Position numbers and translations under genes: made by a program
The notes under the pieces: model-generated
The model's input: the letters and a program-made list of their open reading frames with translations, nothing else
What the model was told of the DNA's origin: nothing
Database searches by the model: none
NCBI GenBank assembly: GCA_050084985.1
Contig: JBITNC010000001.1
Coordinates: 203,050,001-203,114,000 of the forward strand
Length of the DNA: 64,000 nt
DNA from: Nageia nagi
Taxonomy: Eukaryota > Pinophyta
Direction of reading: 5' to 3'
Shown: positions 11,913-24,066 of the stretch, one piece after another
Layout: each line of letters opens with the position of its first letter
How positions within the stretch are numbered: the stretch's first letter is position 1

Positions 11913-12439
11913 GAGTGGCGACATGTCCATATTGGTTAGTGACCTTTCCTATGGACCTTTGTACATTTCATATGGATGAACTAGCTTATATATATTTTAT
12001 GCTCTTATGACATTTAGTCTGAGATTGTCTAGAGATGGAAATAAACATCATTGCACACACATGAGTCTATGATAATTTTGAGAACATTATGACTTTGTTT
12101 TATATCATCTAAATAAGAAAAAATATAAGGGTGATTGGTTAATATGGTCAACTTGAATATTATGATCATTACATTTCTTCATCCTCCCATGCCTCCATCC
12201 CATACTATTTATTATTACATAGTAATTAATATTACACTTATATTTATCAATGCCTTGATGAGTTGATTAGTCTATCTCTAAATACTCAATACATCCTATG
12301 TCCATTCATTTATTATACTATTTTCATATTAACATCCACCATCCCCCCATACACGTTATACTATACCAACTTTCATATTTTATTATCCAACATCCATATA
12401 TTTTCTAATCCATCTTTATCGATTATTAAATTGGAGGTG

Positions 12440-12815
12440 CATCCATATTATTTGAGAAAAAGAACAAGTAATTGTTCTCCCCATTAATATGGGAGTCAAC
12501 ATTGTTGTTGTTAAAACCTTTTGCTTCTATTCCTATCTACAAGTTTAAGCAAGAAATTGCCCTTAGTATATTGATAAAATTCAACCCTAGAACATTGTTA
12601 AATTTTATAGCTTCCATTATTCTTTGATATCGAGAATAAGAAATTATTCTCTCCATTGAATTGGAAGTCAATGTTCTTTTCCTATCATATCCCATCCATT
12701 TCAACCCCCTAGAACATCATTAAAAAGCTTCCATCATTCCTTGGGATCGAGAGTAAGAAATTGCTCTTCCCTTGGAATTAGAAGTCGATGTTCTTCTTCC
12801 CTTTCCATTCATTAT
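12440..12815 (+). repeat. Degenerate tandem repeat of about 117 bp
   Basis: Phrases agcttccatyattcyttgrr-atcgagartaagaaatt and gaattRgaagtcRatgttct occur at 12609-12690 and 12726-12805 (spacing about 117 bp); a weaker copy is at about 12460-12510. Non-coding. Confidence 0.65.
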
Positions 12816-13259
12816 CATCTACCCATAAATTGAATGTGTGTTACATCTTGTTCCATATCCTTTGTACAGGTTATCATAAAATAAAAAGTATTAGTAGCCA
12901 AGTTTGGTAAATGATACAACTAATACTATAATTTTTCAAATCATTATCCTTAAATTTGAAGATATTTAAGAAAATCAAAATCAACATCAATGATTGAAAT
13001 AACAATAAAACTAATAACAATAATCGAAGCATTTATTTGAACTTAGAGATACACCATCAATGTGTAGCACATCAAAGTAAGTTCATGATTAAAGTTTAAT
13101 GATCATTCTTTTAAATTTCTTAAGAATGAATAACAAAATACATATATATATATCATCTATCATTATGTCAATCTTTGTAGCAAACTTGATTTTGTATCAC
13201 CATCTCGATAAATGAGGTAGAATGCATTTGTCTTGTTTTCAAGTCTTGTTCAACAAAAA

Positions 13260-14680
13260 ACCCCATTCATGGAAGAACTTGTTTCTAATGATTTTTGCAA
13301 GAAATGATAATGAAACCCATCTTGCTGAGGCAAATAGAAGAATTATCAAACATTAAAATGTTATCTACTTTGAAAGGACTCCACGTCACATACATGCTAA
13401 TGGCATAGAGCCTATGGAATAAAGTGTTCCATTAAATAGCATTTGTAGACAAGCATGAGTACTTAGTAAAATGTAGAACTTATTTTCAAAATACTTTAAT
13501 TACAAAAATTCAAAAAGTTTATGTTTGATCATAATTTGGGGCAACTATGATTGTCCATGACCCAAAGCAAATCATTTGCCTCTATCATCAACCAACCAAA
13601 TCAAGATTTAAAATATTCATACATAAGTTGATAAACTCAAGTGTATGAGTCTTAACTTAACCACTTACCAACCTCAAGTATATTATCACCTACTTATGAG
13701 TCTAGTGGTATTTGTATAAGTCTACAATGATAACATATTAGTTTGTTTGTATCTTCTTAAGATACATGACTATGTTTGCTCATCACATCATGCCATTAAA
13801 AAAAAAAAAAAAGATAAGCAAATAAACATGCAAACTCAATCATAAACAATTTCATCATGAATCCTTGATAAGACAAACACCATTTATTGTTTATGATCTT
13901 ACAATGAATCATGAACTTCCTAGTTCAAATCATATGTCATGTTATGCATTTTTAGTTATCACTTATTGTTATACGAAACCCTAGTCATCAAAAAGCATGA
14001 TTCTAATGATTTTTGCAAAACCTACCTTCTAGAGTAAAACATAATAATCAAAATTCAAATCAATGCACACAAAGGGGACTCAATGTCATATACCTAACTT
14101 GGCTCCATACATTCCCTTGGGATAAACACAAGACACCCATGTAATGATATATGGAAACAAGCCTTTAGTACCTACTTGGTGTACAACCAATGTGTGTTCA
14201 AAATACTTCAATTACAAAGCTCAAGAAATCATACCTGGATAATTGGGGTAAATACAATTTTCCATGACCTGAAATCAAACCTTATGTTCACCTATAAATG
14301 ATTGAAACAATAAGGTTAGAATCATTCGTACATTCATCTTACTTGTTCACTAGCTAATATGTATTAGTTTTTTTGAATAGTATATCATCATCATCACTGA
14401 CATCATTAGTTAGTTCAAAAGGGGCCATAATGCTAAGATCAGCACCATAATCAAAGTAAGCCTACGATCACATAGTGAGACCATGGCTACATCTCTCTTA
14501 AAATGTACCCAAAACATTGTTAATTACAAAATCAAAAGTTATATGTCTACTCACGGTTAAGGTAATTAGGATTGCCTATAACCTAAAATAAGATATTTAT
14601 GCTCAATATGATTCTAAAAGACTTATGCAAAAGATCATCACAAAACCCATTCTGCTGGGTCAAAAGCAAAGAAAAATGAA
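13260..14680 (+). repeat. Degenerate long repeats of element A
   Basis: Shared phrases recur in order: gatttttgcaaRaMMta near 13290 and 14005 (and a weaker version near 14625), aaaatacttYaattacaaa near 13488, 14200 and 14510, and taattRgggtaa near 13535, 14238 and 14565. The order is kept but spacing varies (about 700 and 310-620 bp), as in an old, eroded tandem duplication. Confidence 0.5.
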
Positions 14681-14689
14681 AGATGACTT

Positions 14690-15115
14690 GTATATACAAA
14701 ACAAGCTTCCTATCACATACTCGCTTTGGCATGCGGAGACAAACTAGAGTCTTGTCATGCAACTACCATAAATAGCACACAGTATGGAGATAAAAACAAG
14801 TTAAGTTTTGATATACAACATCACTATCTCAAAATTGTATACAAAATAAGCTTCACATCACATACTCGCTTTGGCATGCATAGACAAACTAGAGTCTTGT
14901 CATGCAACTGCCATAAACAGTACATAGTATGGAGATAAACACAAGTGAATTTTTGATATACAACATCACTATCTCAAAATTGTATACATCAAATAAGCTT
15001 ACCATCACATACTCGCTTTGGTATGCAAAGACAAACTAGAGTCTTGTCATGCAACTACCATAAATAGCACACAGTATGGAGATTGACACAAGTGTAGTTT
15101 TGATGTATTACAATA
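14690..15115 (+). repeat. Three tandem 146-bp repeats near the element A PPT
   Basis: Starts anchored on ATCACATACTCGCTTTGG are at 14712, 14857 and 15004 (spacing 145 and 147 bp). Copies are very similar and include AGACAAACTAGAGTCTTGTC, where GACAA and TTGTC can pair, with outer GCAT/ATGC extending the stem. They lie 165 bp upstream of the PPT. Confidence 0.9.
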
Positions 15116-15264
15116 TCATTTTTAGAACGTATCAATTGCAAAAGTTAAAAGATCATATTTAGTCATGGCAAGGAATATCCTCATGACAACACTAGATGAT
15201 AAGATACATATATAATTTATTAGTGTTTTTTGAATCATCCTTTGCCTACGTCAATGGATAATTC

Positions 15265-15280
15265 AAAAAAAGGGGTAAAA
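15265..15280 (+). other. Element A polypurine tract
   Basis: aaaaaaaggggtaaaa abuts the 3' LTR start (TGTAGACACC at 15281). It primes plus-strand DNA synthesis in LTR elements. One T interrupts the purine run. Confidence 0.8.
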
Positions 15281-16119
15281 TGTAGACACCTAAAAATGTC
15301 CCTTTTTAACTAGTAAACATTGGAATAATCATAACTCTTTGTGACAATATAAAATAGGTTTAAAAATCATATTATTGGATATCTCTCATCAAGTACATGC
15401 AAAATGAGTGGTCACATGACCCCTTTGTGATAAAAATTGGCTATTTGGTTATCATTTTAATATTGTTATAAAAATTGAAAACCAGTCACCGGTGACCCAA
15501 AACAAATGCCGGTGTTTTAGGATAATCACTGACATCTGCCTAGTAATCACCAACAACTCTGTAACAGCCAAACAAGAAATCAAAATAGTAAAACAAAGTT
15601 GTAACATCTCATTCTTCCAAGATGATGTGGATAGAGGGAGTTAGTTACAACCTACAATGGCTATTCACTCCCCCTTACCAGCCTTGGAAAACCTCACCCA
15701 AAATCTATAAATGCAAGCCAAAACAAAGAAATAGGGACCCAATTTTTGAAGTAGGGTAATGCTACCAAAATCTTGTGAGCTCATACCTTTTATTATTTTA
15801 TGCTAGCTTCAATTTAATACATGTCATACATAGATGCTTTGATGTTATTATCTTTTGCATGTGTGTAGGATTTACAGATTGTTCATATCAAGGAGAGAAG
15901 CAAGCAAATCAAAAACAATGGAGATCTAATACTCTTATTTTGGCAAATGGCATTTGTAAAAGTCCCTTCCAAGGGCAAATTATAGTTTGAGCTAAAAATC
16001 AATATCAATTTACAATTACAACATTTCTACCTATTTTACATAATTTGAGGTTTAGTGAAAATCTAAGAATAATTGTATTTTATGTTATTCTACATTCCAG
16101 CTCTATTTTCACTGTAACA
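15281..16119 (+). repeat. Element A 3' LTR
   Basis: 839 bp, TGTAGACACC...CTGTAACA, with TATA box at 15705-15712. Followed directly by the TSD atact (16120-16124). An open frame at 15775-15990 is LTR sequence and also seen in the 5' LTR, not a gene. Confidence 0.93.
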
Positions 16120-16557
16120 ATACTAAAGTAGAAGAAAGACATATACATATTGATAATGAATAATTGGAGATATTTTTGAATCCCTTACCAAGAATAACTT
16201 ACCCACTAAAAGGCTTCAATGGGTAGGCAAGTACTTCACATTATATGAATTAATATTTCTCTCATAGGAATGGATGTAGTAAATAGTGCCAACAAGTAAG
16301 AATGAGCTATGGTGGAAGGAAAAAAATGGAGTGGTATAACTTACAGAATGAATGTTGCTAATAATGTATATGATTATTTTCTTTTGGCTAATGACATGAG
16401 TTACACTACTAGAAAGGAACCTATTTTTATGCCTACATCTACAAACTACATATGGGTTGTAAAATCTTCCTAGGTACATAAAATTATTGCTTAAAATTGA
16501 AAATGTTTTAAAAGTATTGTATGATAGGTTTATGTTATTTCTTGGGGGGGAAATGTG
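16120..16557 (+). pseudogene. Element B gag, 3' part, resumed after element A
   Basis: After the TSD the + strand continues a gag-like frame: DNE then LEIFLNPLPRITYP at about 16158-16207, which corresponds in position and character to DNRNLGIYKDPMPKHNTG in the E gag (near 32240). The frame then decays with stops up to the LINE TSD at 16558. This confirms that A landed inside B coding sequence and that 5163 and 16125 were once adjacent. Confidence 0.55.
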
Positions 16558-16979
16558 TATGGTACATGGTTTTTTTTATTAGAACCAACAAGTAAATTTG
16601 ATATTAATCAAAAAAGAAAATCAAGCTTTGAAAAGAACTCAAACACCTTTTACATCAAGACAAAAAATAGAGACTATTTTCCTCTATAAAAGAAAAACAA
16701 GGTAGAGTAGATCTCTATGATGTACAAACCATAAAAAAATAATACATAATAAAAGATAATAATCAATGTATAGATGTAGCACAATGTATTATTCTTCCTT
16801 AAATCAAAATGTATCAAAATGAAGCACTATGTGTAAATTATATCTTTTTGATTACTAGAGGTAGTATAAGTACAATCATACATCATAGCTAAATTTATTC
16901 CATCTTGATTGTCTCTTAAAATCATATAAAAAGAAGTTTGATCCTGATTGTTCATAATTTTTATCAAAAAAAGAAAATA

Positions 16980-18960
16980 TGACTACCCTTGATTTGTTTC
17001 CTTGGTAGGATGTCTCATCTTCTTAAGAGGCTTGACCCTAAAGTAAAAGCTTAGATTTTATTATGGCTAAATTGATGCTTGGGTCTCATAGAATTGATCA
17101 TGCCAATAATTTTGTAGGATAACCTCCTCTAGATCAAAGAATTCCTTATCCTATTGCATCTCTAGCTTCTCATGGTTGAACTTGTAAAACCTCTTATAGA
17201 TCATCCTCCAGATTTTTGCTCTTTTTATCCTATTGTATCTCTGAGTTTCATGTTCATGGATATGGTTAAAAATGGGTATGGTTTCAAAAACCACATTAGG
17301 ATTCTCTTGACATCTTTTAGCTTCAAGTAACATGACATTATGGAGATGAATATTTTGAGGCATATAGATTGGATGGAGTTTATGTTTTCTATAATTAGTT
17401 AGTCTAGGTTGGCTTCTACTGATAGACAAGACAACAATTTGAATATTGAGAGGGTTTTGTTCTATTAGTTGATAGGGAGGATGGATAGAGGGTTTGGTAG
17501 TGACATTGGTCACCTAAGGGGTCTCATAATTCAGATCCTAACAAACTAGATTCAAGATAATAAAGGTAGTTTCAATGTCCAACTAATGGGAAGAGTGATT
17601 TTCTTTTTCTTATTTTTTTTCATAAGTGAATTTGAACCTTGAATTAGGCCTAGGTATAACATTAGCATTAGGATTATCAATTTCAATAGAGATTCAAAGA
17701 CATAAGAAGAGTTACTCTCTTTCCTTGTAGCACTATTAGAAATATGAATGGTTTTAGAGGTTATATTACCTTTAGCTTTCTCTAATTGAGATATAAACCT
17801 CATTCTTCTCCTCAAGGGTTCTTGAAACTCTTCTACTTTATTAAGGGCACCATATTGAGTGTCTACCTTATCTTCCTCATAACGGATTTCCTCTACCATC
17901 TAGTCCTTTGAATCTTCCTTGATGATAAGCTTATTATAAGCACTAGCCCTTATCCACCTTTTAAATTGAATGGGGGCTTCTTCAATTTACTCCTCTACTT
18001 CATATAGATTTGGTGCTTACATATCCTATGTACTCCTACCATTCTATATAGTTTCCTATTATGTCATTACATCTTCACCCCTCCTAGCATTCTTACATAA
18101 CTTATTTGGACAAGTATGCCTCTCCCCTAGATGAGGCTATCTATATGCATAGTTTGAGAATTGATGCTAGTAAACTATAAGCATGATCACTTGGTGAAGG
18201 GGAATTACATTTAGTTTGGCCCTACACTTCTTGAATGACACCATCATATAATCTTGAACAAATTGAGCAAAATTGATAGGTTCTCATAGGGGCTTGAATT
18301 GTTCATCAAAATGATGTGAGAATCATAGAATTTTATGTGTCTCCTATCTAAAGTAATATACTTCATAAGAATCTTGCAAATTTTGTACCATGGTTAAGGC
18401 AAACTTTTTTTATAAAAACTCATCCTATATTACTTCAAACAAATTTGCCCACCTTCAAATTTATTAATCTCATTAGCCTTGCTAACTTTTGAGTTATGTC
18501 TTACAACTTTGCCTCTATTAGGAAGGCTTGTAGCTTCAATAATTATGGATTAACTAAAAATATTTCCTTTCCATGAATATGACACACCCCATTGTCCTAG
18601 GTGTTGATGACATAATCTGCTAGCCCCCTATCACTTCCAATTTTGTATACCTCAATGAATCTATCTAGTACTCCTCTACATATGATTCTCCACCCATTAG
18701 GGTATTTTTTATCCTTACCAAGATCATTAGGCTCAATGAAAACAAGTTCTCTCCCATGTTCCTCTACTTCAAAGGTGGTCTATTCAAGAAGTTTTTCTAC
18801 TCGAGTGATGACTTTGTATCAAAATTGATTTTTTTACTTATCTCATACTCAGTGTCATAATAAGTATGAAAGGTGGCATGATATTGTTGTATTTTAAATT
18901 TAAATAACATGGTTGTACCATTGGATGATATTATCATGAGGTGTATGAGGTACCTAACAT
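16980..18960 (-). pseudogene. Unidentified decayed coding region inside the LINE 3' part
   Basis: Downstream of ORF2 but upstream of the A-tail, the minus strand reads as a long protein relic in which stops are few and mostly explainable by C-to-T change. Readable stretches include GKDKKYPNGWRIICRGVLDR (near 18690), IEVYKIGSDRGLADYVINT, EIRYEEDKVDTQYGALNKVE (near 17880), and HETQRYNRIKRAKIWRMIYK (near 17230). Lys/Glu-rich in the middle. No family is recognised: it is not a capsid, RT, RNase H or zinc-knuckle region. Plant L1 ORF2 normally ends close to the 3' UTR, so about 1.9 kb of extra coding-like sequence is odd. It could be a third ORF, a 3'-transduced host gene piece, or a different element trapped in the LINE source copy. 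Confidence 0.45.
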
Positions 18961-19005
18961 ATGATCCATCCATGTCACATCCCTCACTTTTATTTTTTAT
19001 GATAA

Positions 19006-22000
19006 TTAATCATTAAAAAGAAAATCTTTAAATTTTTGAAGTACTTCTTTCTCCTTGAAGTACAATCTAATATTCTTAACCAATCTAAAGATTATAATTT
19101 TGATAACCTCTTGTACTTTTATTTTTTTATTTTCAAACATTTGACTATTCCTTTTCTTCCAAACCCACCACCACATGTGACTAAGCACCATGGTCCAATA
19201 TTTCTTATGCCCCTTGGTTTCTCCCATGGTATCCATTGTTCTATACATTGTCTAATATCTTTAGGCGAAATCCATTGCAACTTCATTATTTTGCATATCA
19301 TACTTCAAACATTCTCTATGCATTCATAGTGTAGTAAAATATGGTCAATATCTTCTTCTTCTTCTTTACATAGCAAACACCTATTGACCATAGTAAAACC
19401 TCTTCTCTGTAAATTATCTATGGTTAACAATCTATTTCTTGCCACCAATCATAGGAAAAAGGTAATTTTCGGCATCAATTTGGCTTTCCAAATATTTTTC
19501 CATATTCTATTCCCCTCACTTTTTGTAATAATATTACTTAAAGTTATAACTACCTCTTTCACCATATATTGTCTAGTAGGTGTTGGTTTCCACATAGGTT
19601 TCCCTTCCTAGTTCACTATTATACCTTTGGTTGCTCTTTGGATCTGTTAAGTTTTGGAGTCCTTATTAAAATATTGATTAATTATACTTACCTAATTCTT
19701 AAAGGCCCAAGTAGCTCTCTCTTTAAAATCTTTTATTTTAATAAGTGGTTCCTCCTTCAACCAGGTATCTTCCCACATGTAGATTTCCTTCCCATTTCTT
19801 GGCTCCCATAGCATTTATTCTTGGATCTTTGAGGTGATTGTTATTATACCATTCTAGAAAGGTGATCCATAAGGTGGATTTTAAATTCTCAAGATACAAT
19901 TTTGGCCCATTATATATTTTTCCTTACATGTGTGAATCCATTCCTTTTTTCCATTATGTACTATATACTAAACCAATTTTCCCCTTAAGGCTTGACTTAC
20001 TTCATTTTCCTTAGACCCAATCCTCCCTAATTCATATCCATGCATAAAAGATCCCATAATAAAAGGATAATTTTTATTTTTTCTATATCTCCTAACCATA
20101 ATAAATGGTTGCATATTTTGTCTATCTTATCACTAATATTATGGGCAATTTGAAGATAATTACATTATAAATAGGCATACTTTGGAGAACTAATTTAATG
20201 AATGATAGTTTACCTGCATAGCATATGTATTTTTCCTTCCATCCTATTAGTTTATTTTGGATTTTTAGTAGGAGTGCATCCCCATAACAAGATTTAATTC
20301 TTCCAACAAATAGAGGCATTCCTAAGTATCTGGTCGATAATTCATCAATCTTGGCTCCCCAAATCTTAGTTATGGTTTCTTGCTTCCAATCAATTTAGGA
20401 AATAAATTTTGGTTTTATAAAAATTTATTTTTGATGAGATTTTTTTTCATACATGCTTAGGATTTTCTTGAATGAGATTGCCTCCTTTCTCTCATCTTTA
20501 CTAATAAGAATTGTATCATCAACAAATTGATGATGAGTTGTTGCCTTATAGTTAGGAGCTAGTATTACCCCTTTTAAGATCTCCATGTCTGTGGACTATT
20601 TAATCATCCTCCATAGTACATCTTCCATTATAATAAAAAAATAAGGTGAGATTAGGTCTTCTTGCCTAAGCTCTCTTTGGGAGTTAAAATAGCTTACTAC
20701 TTATCCATTAATGATAATAGGAAATATTAGTGAAGATATACATTTTGTTATCCACTTTCTCCATATTTCTCCAAATCCAAATTTTTGTAATACTAGATCC
20801 AAAAAAGACCATATTACTCTAGCATAAGTCTTTTCCATATCCAACTTAACCACCATGGTTAGATCTTTCTTATTGTGTATTGAATGAAGAACCTCATGTA
20901 TTTGAATAATTCCATCTATTATATGTATACCTTTGATAAAGCCATCTTGCTCTATGGATATGATTTGTGGCATTATTAGCTTTACTATTTTTTCCATAAT
21001 TTTGGTAATGGTTTTTTAAACAACATTGCATAAGCTTATAGGTCTATAGTCTTTGAATTCCTTTGCTTTTTGTATATTTGGGATTAAGGTGAGAAAAGTG
21101 TTATTCCATTATTTTAAAAGTTTTCCTTTTTTGAAAATTTCTTTTACAATGTACCACTCATCCTTCTCTACAATTTCCTAATTATTTTAGAAAAACTAGC
21201 TTGAAAACCATTCGATCCAGGAGCTTTCAACTTCCATTAGAAAGAGCACCTGCTTGACTTCTTCTTTAGTAGTTTGTTGTTGCAACACTTCATTTTGCTA
21301 CTCTATTATAAGTTTTGGAATATTTTTAGTAATTTTCCTCTTGGATATATTATTATTTTTTTGATCCACTATAAAATCTCTCTACTTCTTATTTTATTTT
21401 CTTTTCTTTTGAGGTTAAACCTCCATCTATTCTTTTGATCTCATTGATACTATTATAACTTCTTCTTCTTATTGTAGTGATTCTAAAGAAATTTGTATTT
21501 TTTTCCACTTCATTCAACCAAGCCACTCTATATGTTTGTCTCCATAGTTTTTCCTCTTAAGAGATTGTATTATAGAACTTTGTAAGAAGTAATTTCTCTT
21601 CCTTTTCAAGCTCACTAGTTCTTCTTGTTATCAAAATTTCATTCTCTATTCTTTCCAATTTTTCTTTCATGTAATTATTTCTAAGATGCACATTTTTTAA
21701 GAGTTTCCTATTCCAAATCTTTAAGTTTCTTTTGAATTCATCAAGTTTTTTGGCTAACTTGTACATGGTTGTTCCCTCAATCTTTATCTTCCACCATTTA
21801 GTAAGCCTACATTTGAAGTTTGGATGAGACATCCACAAATTTTCAAATTTGTATGAAGATTTTTTCTTTATTATTTTTTCCATCTTGAGTTCAATTGATC
21901 TATGATCCAATGATATTCTTGATAGAGAATTAGAATGACATTGGGGTAATTATTCATCCATTATTGGGTAACTACAATCCTATCTAATCTTATTTGTAAA

Positions 22001-22200
22001 CCCTATTCTAATTGATCTATTAGACTAGGTATATATATTCCCTTTTAAATTGAGATCTATTAAAGTAGTATTATCAAGAAATTTTTTGAAATCCTCCATT
22101 CTAGTAGTCATGTCCAATCTAGCATTGTATTTATCTTCTATATTCAAAGGTGTATTAAAATCTCCTCCTATAAGCCAAGGCAAATTTGGGAACATCTTCT
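19006..22200 (-). pseudogene. LINE ORF2: endonuclease end, reverse transcriptase, C-terminal domain
   Basis: Nicking and target-primed reverse transcription enzyme, broken by many stops. Near 22165 the minus strand reads LIGGDFNTP, the conserved GGDFN of the APE-type endonuclease; SLDHRSIEL near 21900 matches the SDH motif. RT follows: DGFIKGIHIIDGIIQIHEVL (about 20960) and VVKLDMEKTYARVIWSF carry the fingers and the first catalytic-Asp region; FVDDT (20512-20526) is the YADD-box equivalent with both Asp retained. A GWKEKYICYAGKLSFIKLVL segment near 20230 is typical for the region after RT. The end (19248-19006) has WVWKKRNSQMF, matching the RT zinc-binding C-terminal region of plant LINEs. 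Not functional. Confidence 0.88.
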
Positions 22201-22292
22201 TGTGATTTGATAAAAAATTCCAAAACTACCTTCTCCTTGTTAAAATATTGGAGGCATAGATATTTGACATAATAATAGATATGGTACATGGT

Positions 22293-22679
22293 AATAATAG
22301 TCATGTTATTATTTTATTAGCTTTCTAGGTAGGTTCTGAAAAAGCCTGTCATATATTTTTCTCTCCAAATCATCAAAACTCATATCACTAATAGTATGCA
22401 ACTATTTTTGCATCATTAATGGTGTGCCTTCCCCATACCAAAAAAAAATAATAGTATCTCTTATCTCTATCTTGGCTACTAAGATTTCTTAAATGGATAA
22501 AATCATGTCTTGCATTTATTAAACAAGAAAAACTTAACCAATTATGTGATAAGGGATTGTGATTTAGGTTCATTGGTACATTGTTATGTTTCTTATTAAT
22601 GAAAATGTGTAATGATGTACATAGCATTTTTATTATAATTTTTCAAACTTGTACTATGTAATGTAAATTGAGAATCATT
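22293..22679. other. Element B internal DNA between LINE and PMD relic
   Basis: AT-rich, no recognised domain. A weak minus-strand open frame (22388-22627) has no support. Confidence 0.4.
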
Positions 22680-24066
22680 TAAGAAAAACATGCATTAAAA
22701 ATACATAAAGTAATAAAAAATGAACATTCATTCAAGATTGTACACAAAAATTGAGAGCCAAAAAAAATAATATATATAAAAATCCCTATCTCACTAGGCC
22801 TAGAACTCCTCCTAGATTCACTATTCTGACCAAAAATTGATATCCCCCCTAATACATCACTATTAGTAATCCCATGAGAGCCCAAGATTTCCTTTGCCCT
22901 CTCATACATCTATCTAAGCCTCTCCACTTGGTCCATGAGGTCATGAATAAGTTCCTACTACTCGTTGGGTGGGGCATATTCACCCTCTTCTGTAGCTTCT
23001 TTGTTGATTGGTCCATGGAGGCTATCTATGCATCTCACATTGTGATAGTAGCCTATATGGTGGCTATCCATACTACTAGATTAGGAACCCTAGCCTCAAA
23101 TGGATTGAACCTCTCTATATTGATCTTCAAGGTTATATTCCAAGTAGTGATCTCTTCTTTCAATACATAAAGTTTTCAATTTAGTTATATGAAAAATCAA
23201 AAGCAAAAATCTAGTAAGTATGAGATAGGATGTTACTTGTTATAGCTAATCTAGGCATCCTTATCCCAAATAAACTTTGCATACAAAACCCAAATAATAT
23301 CCTCAGGTTGAATATGGTCTATTTCTTGCTACCTCATCTCTAAAAAGTGTGGGTACCTATACCCACACAATCTGGATACCCAACAAGTAAACATAATATC
23401 TATGGGGTCATCCCTCACCCTTTATAGTCTCATAGGCTAAATAAATGATATCATATGCCCACACATAAGAAATTTTTCAAGCCTTGGTATAATTAGGCCA
23501 ACACAAGTGGAACCTAAGAAAATCATGTTCCCCTAGCACATATATATTGAACCACCCATACCAAGCAAAGATAAAAAGAGGCGCTACTCTAATTTTGGCA
23601 TAAGTATGTAGCAATGATGGAGCTAACCATGAATCTCAAGTGCTTGGCTAAAGAGGTGAATTTTGCATGCTTGGGATAAAGGGGTGGCCCTATGCTCCCA
23701 ATCATGTTCCTTCTCACCTATCAACCATGATGAAAGATGCTATCTCTAATTATTATATAGAACCTTAACTTGATGGAAAAGTCAACCTCAAATAGGAATC
23801 CCCCATATCCTATGAATCTTAAGTAGGATGAATATTATTTTACCTAGGAATAGGTGAAATGAGTTGGTATCCTAATCCCATCTTTCCATCAAGGCCATGA
23901 GGAGAGGAAGGTCATGTTGTATGTAACCAATGATGGCTAAATCATGGAGTATTAATTGGATGTGAATGTCATCCTCATGGTTTTTCCTCTTCCATTATGT
24001 TTCGTTGTCAAAAGCACTCATGGAAATGGGTCCACCCTTAATATTCACTTGGTGCTCATGCTAACA
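22680..24066 (-). pseudogene. Plant mobile domain (PMD) gene relic, antisense to element B
   Basis: On the minus strand a long decayed protein contains the signature of the plant mobile domain (PF10536, the MAIN/MAIL1 and transposon-associated family): LPLLMALMERWD (codons at about 23910-23875) followed by DTNSFHLFLG and, about 20 residues on, a RIWGIPI segment that matches the domain's 'LLGLP' turn. Downstream, MCGHMISFI, YRYPHFLEMR, IDHIQPEDIIWVLYAKFIWD and finally GPINKEATEEGEYAPPNE are readable. At least eight stops or shifts break it. PMD proteins are known both as host nuclear proteins and as passengers of plant transposons. Here it lies inside an LTR element, opposite to gag, as antisense additional ORFs of plant Gypsy elements do. 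Confidence 0.72.

Larger units (their letters stand above)
10972..15264 (+). other. Element A non-coding 3' region, pol absent
   Basis: About 4.3 kb between protease and PPT with no RT, RNase H or integrase motif in any frame examined. Contents are AT-rich spacer and several internal repeats listed separately (11095-11190, 11800-11905, 12440-12810, 13260-14680, 14690-15115). Short open frames here, such as 12263-12487, look accidental. Confidence 0.7.
5164..16119 (+). mobile_element. Element A: gag-protease LTR retrotransposon without pol, nested in element B gag
   Basis: Complete element of about 10.96 kb. LTRs of 838 and 839 bp (5164-6001, 15281-16119) have TG...CA ends. A perfect 5-bp TSD atact lies at 5159-5163 and 16120-16124. 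PBS at 6005 and PPT at 15265-15280 are in place. The internal region codes for an N-terminally extended gag and an aspartic protease (7485-10971), then has 4.3 kb with no RT, RNase H or integrase but several tandem and dispersed repeats. The architecture is that of a large non-autonomous element that retains gag and protease. By eye the LTRs differ at about 45 sites, mostly transitions. Confidence 0.93.
16571..22279 (-). mobile_element. L1-type LINE, 5'-truncated, TSD and A-tail present
   Basis: A 13-bp perfect direct repeat tatggtacatggt (16558-16570 and 22280-22292) brackets 5.7 kb. The T run at 16571 is the poly-A tail of a minus-strand element. From 5' (22279) to 3': truncated endonuclease, reverse transcriptase, a C-terminal W/RN-rich region, a second unidentified decayed coding stretch (about 18960-16980), and a 3' UTR. 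ORF1 and the start of the endonuclease are missing, the usual 5' truncation. It inserted into the internal region of element B after the gag. Confidence 0.88.
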
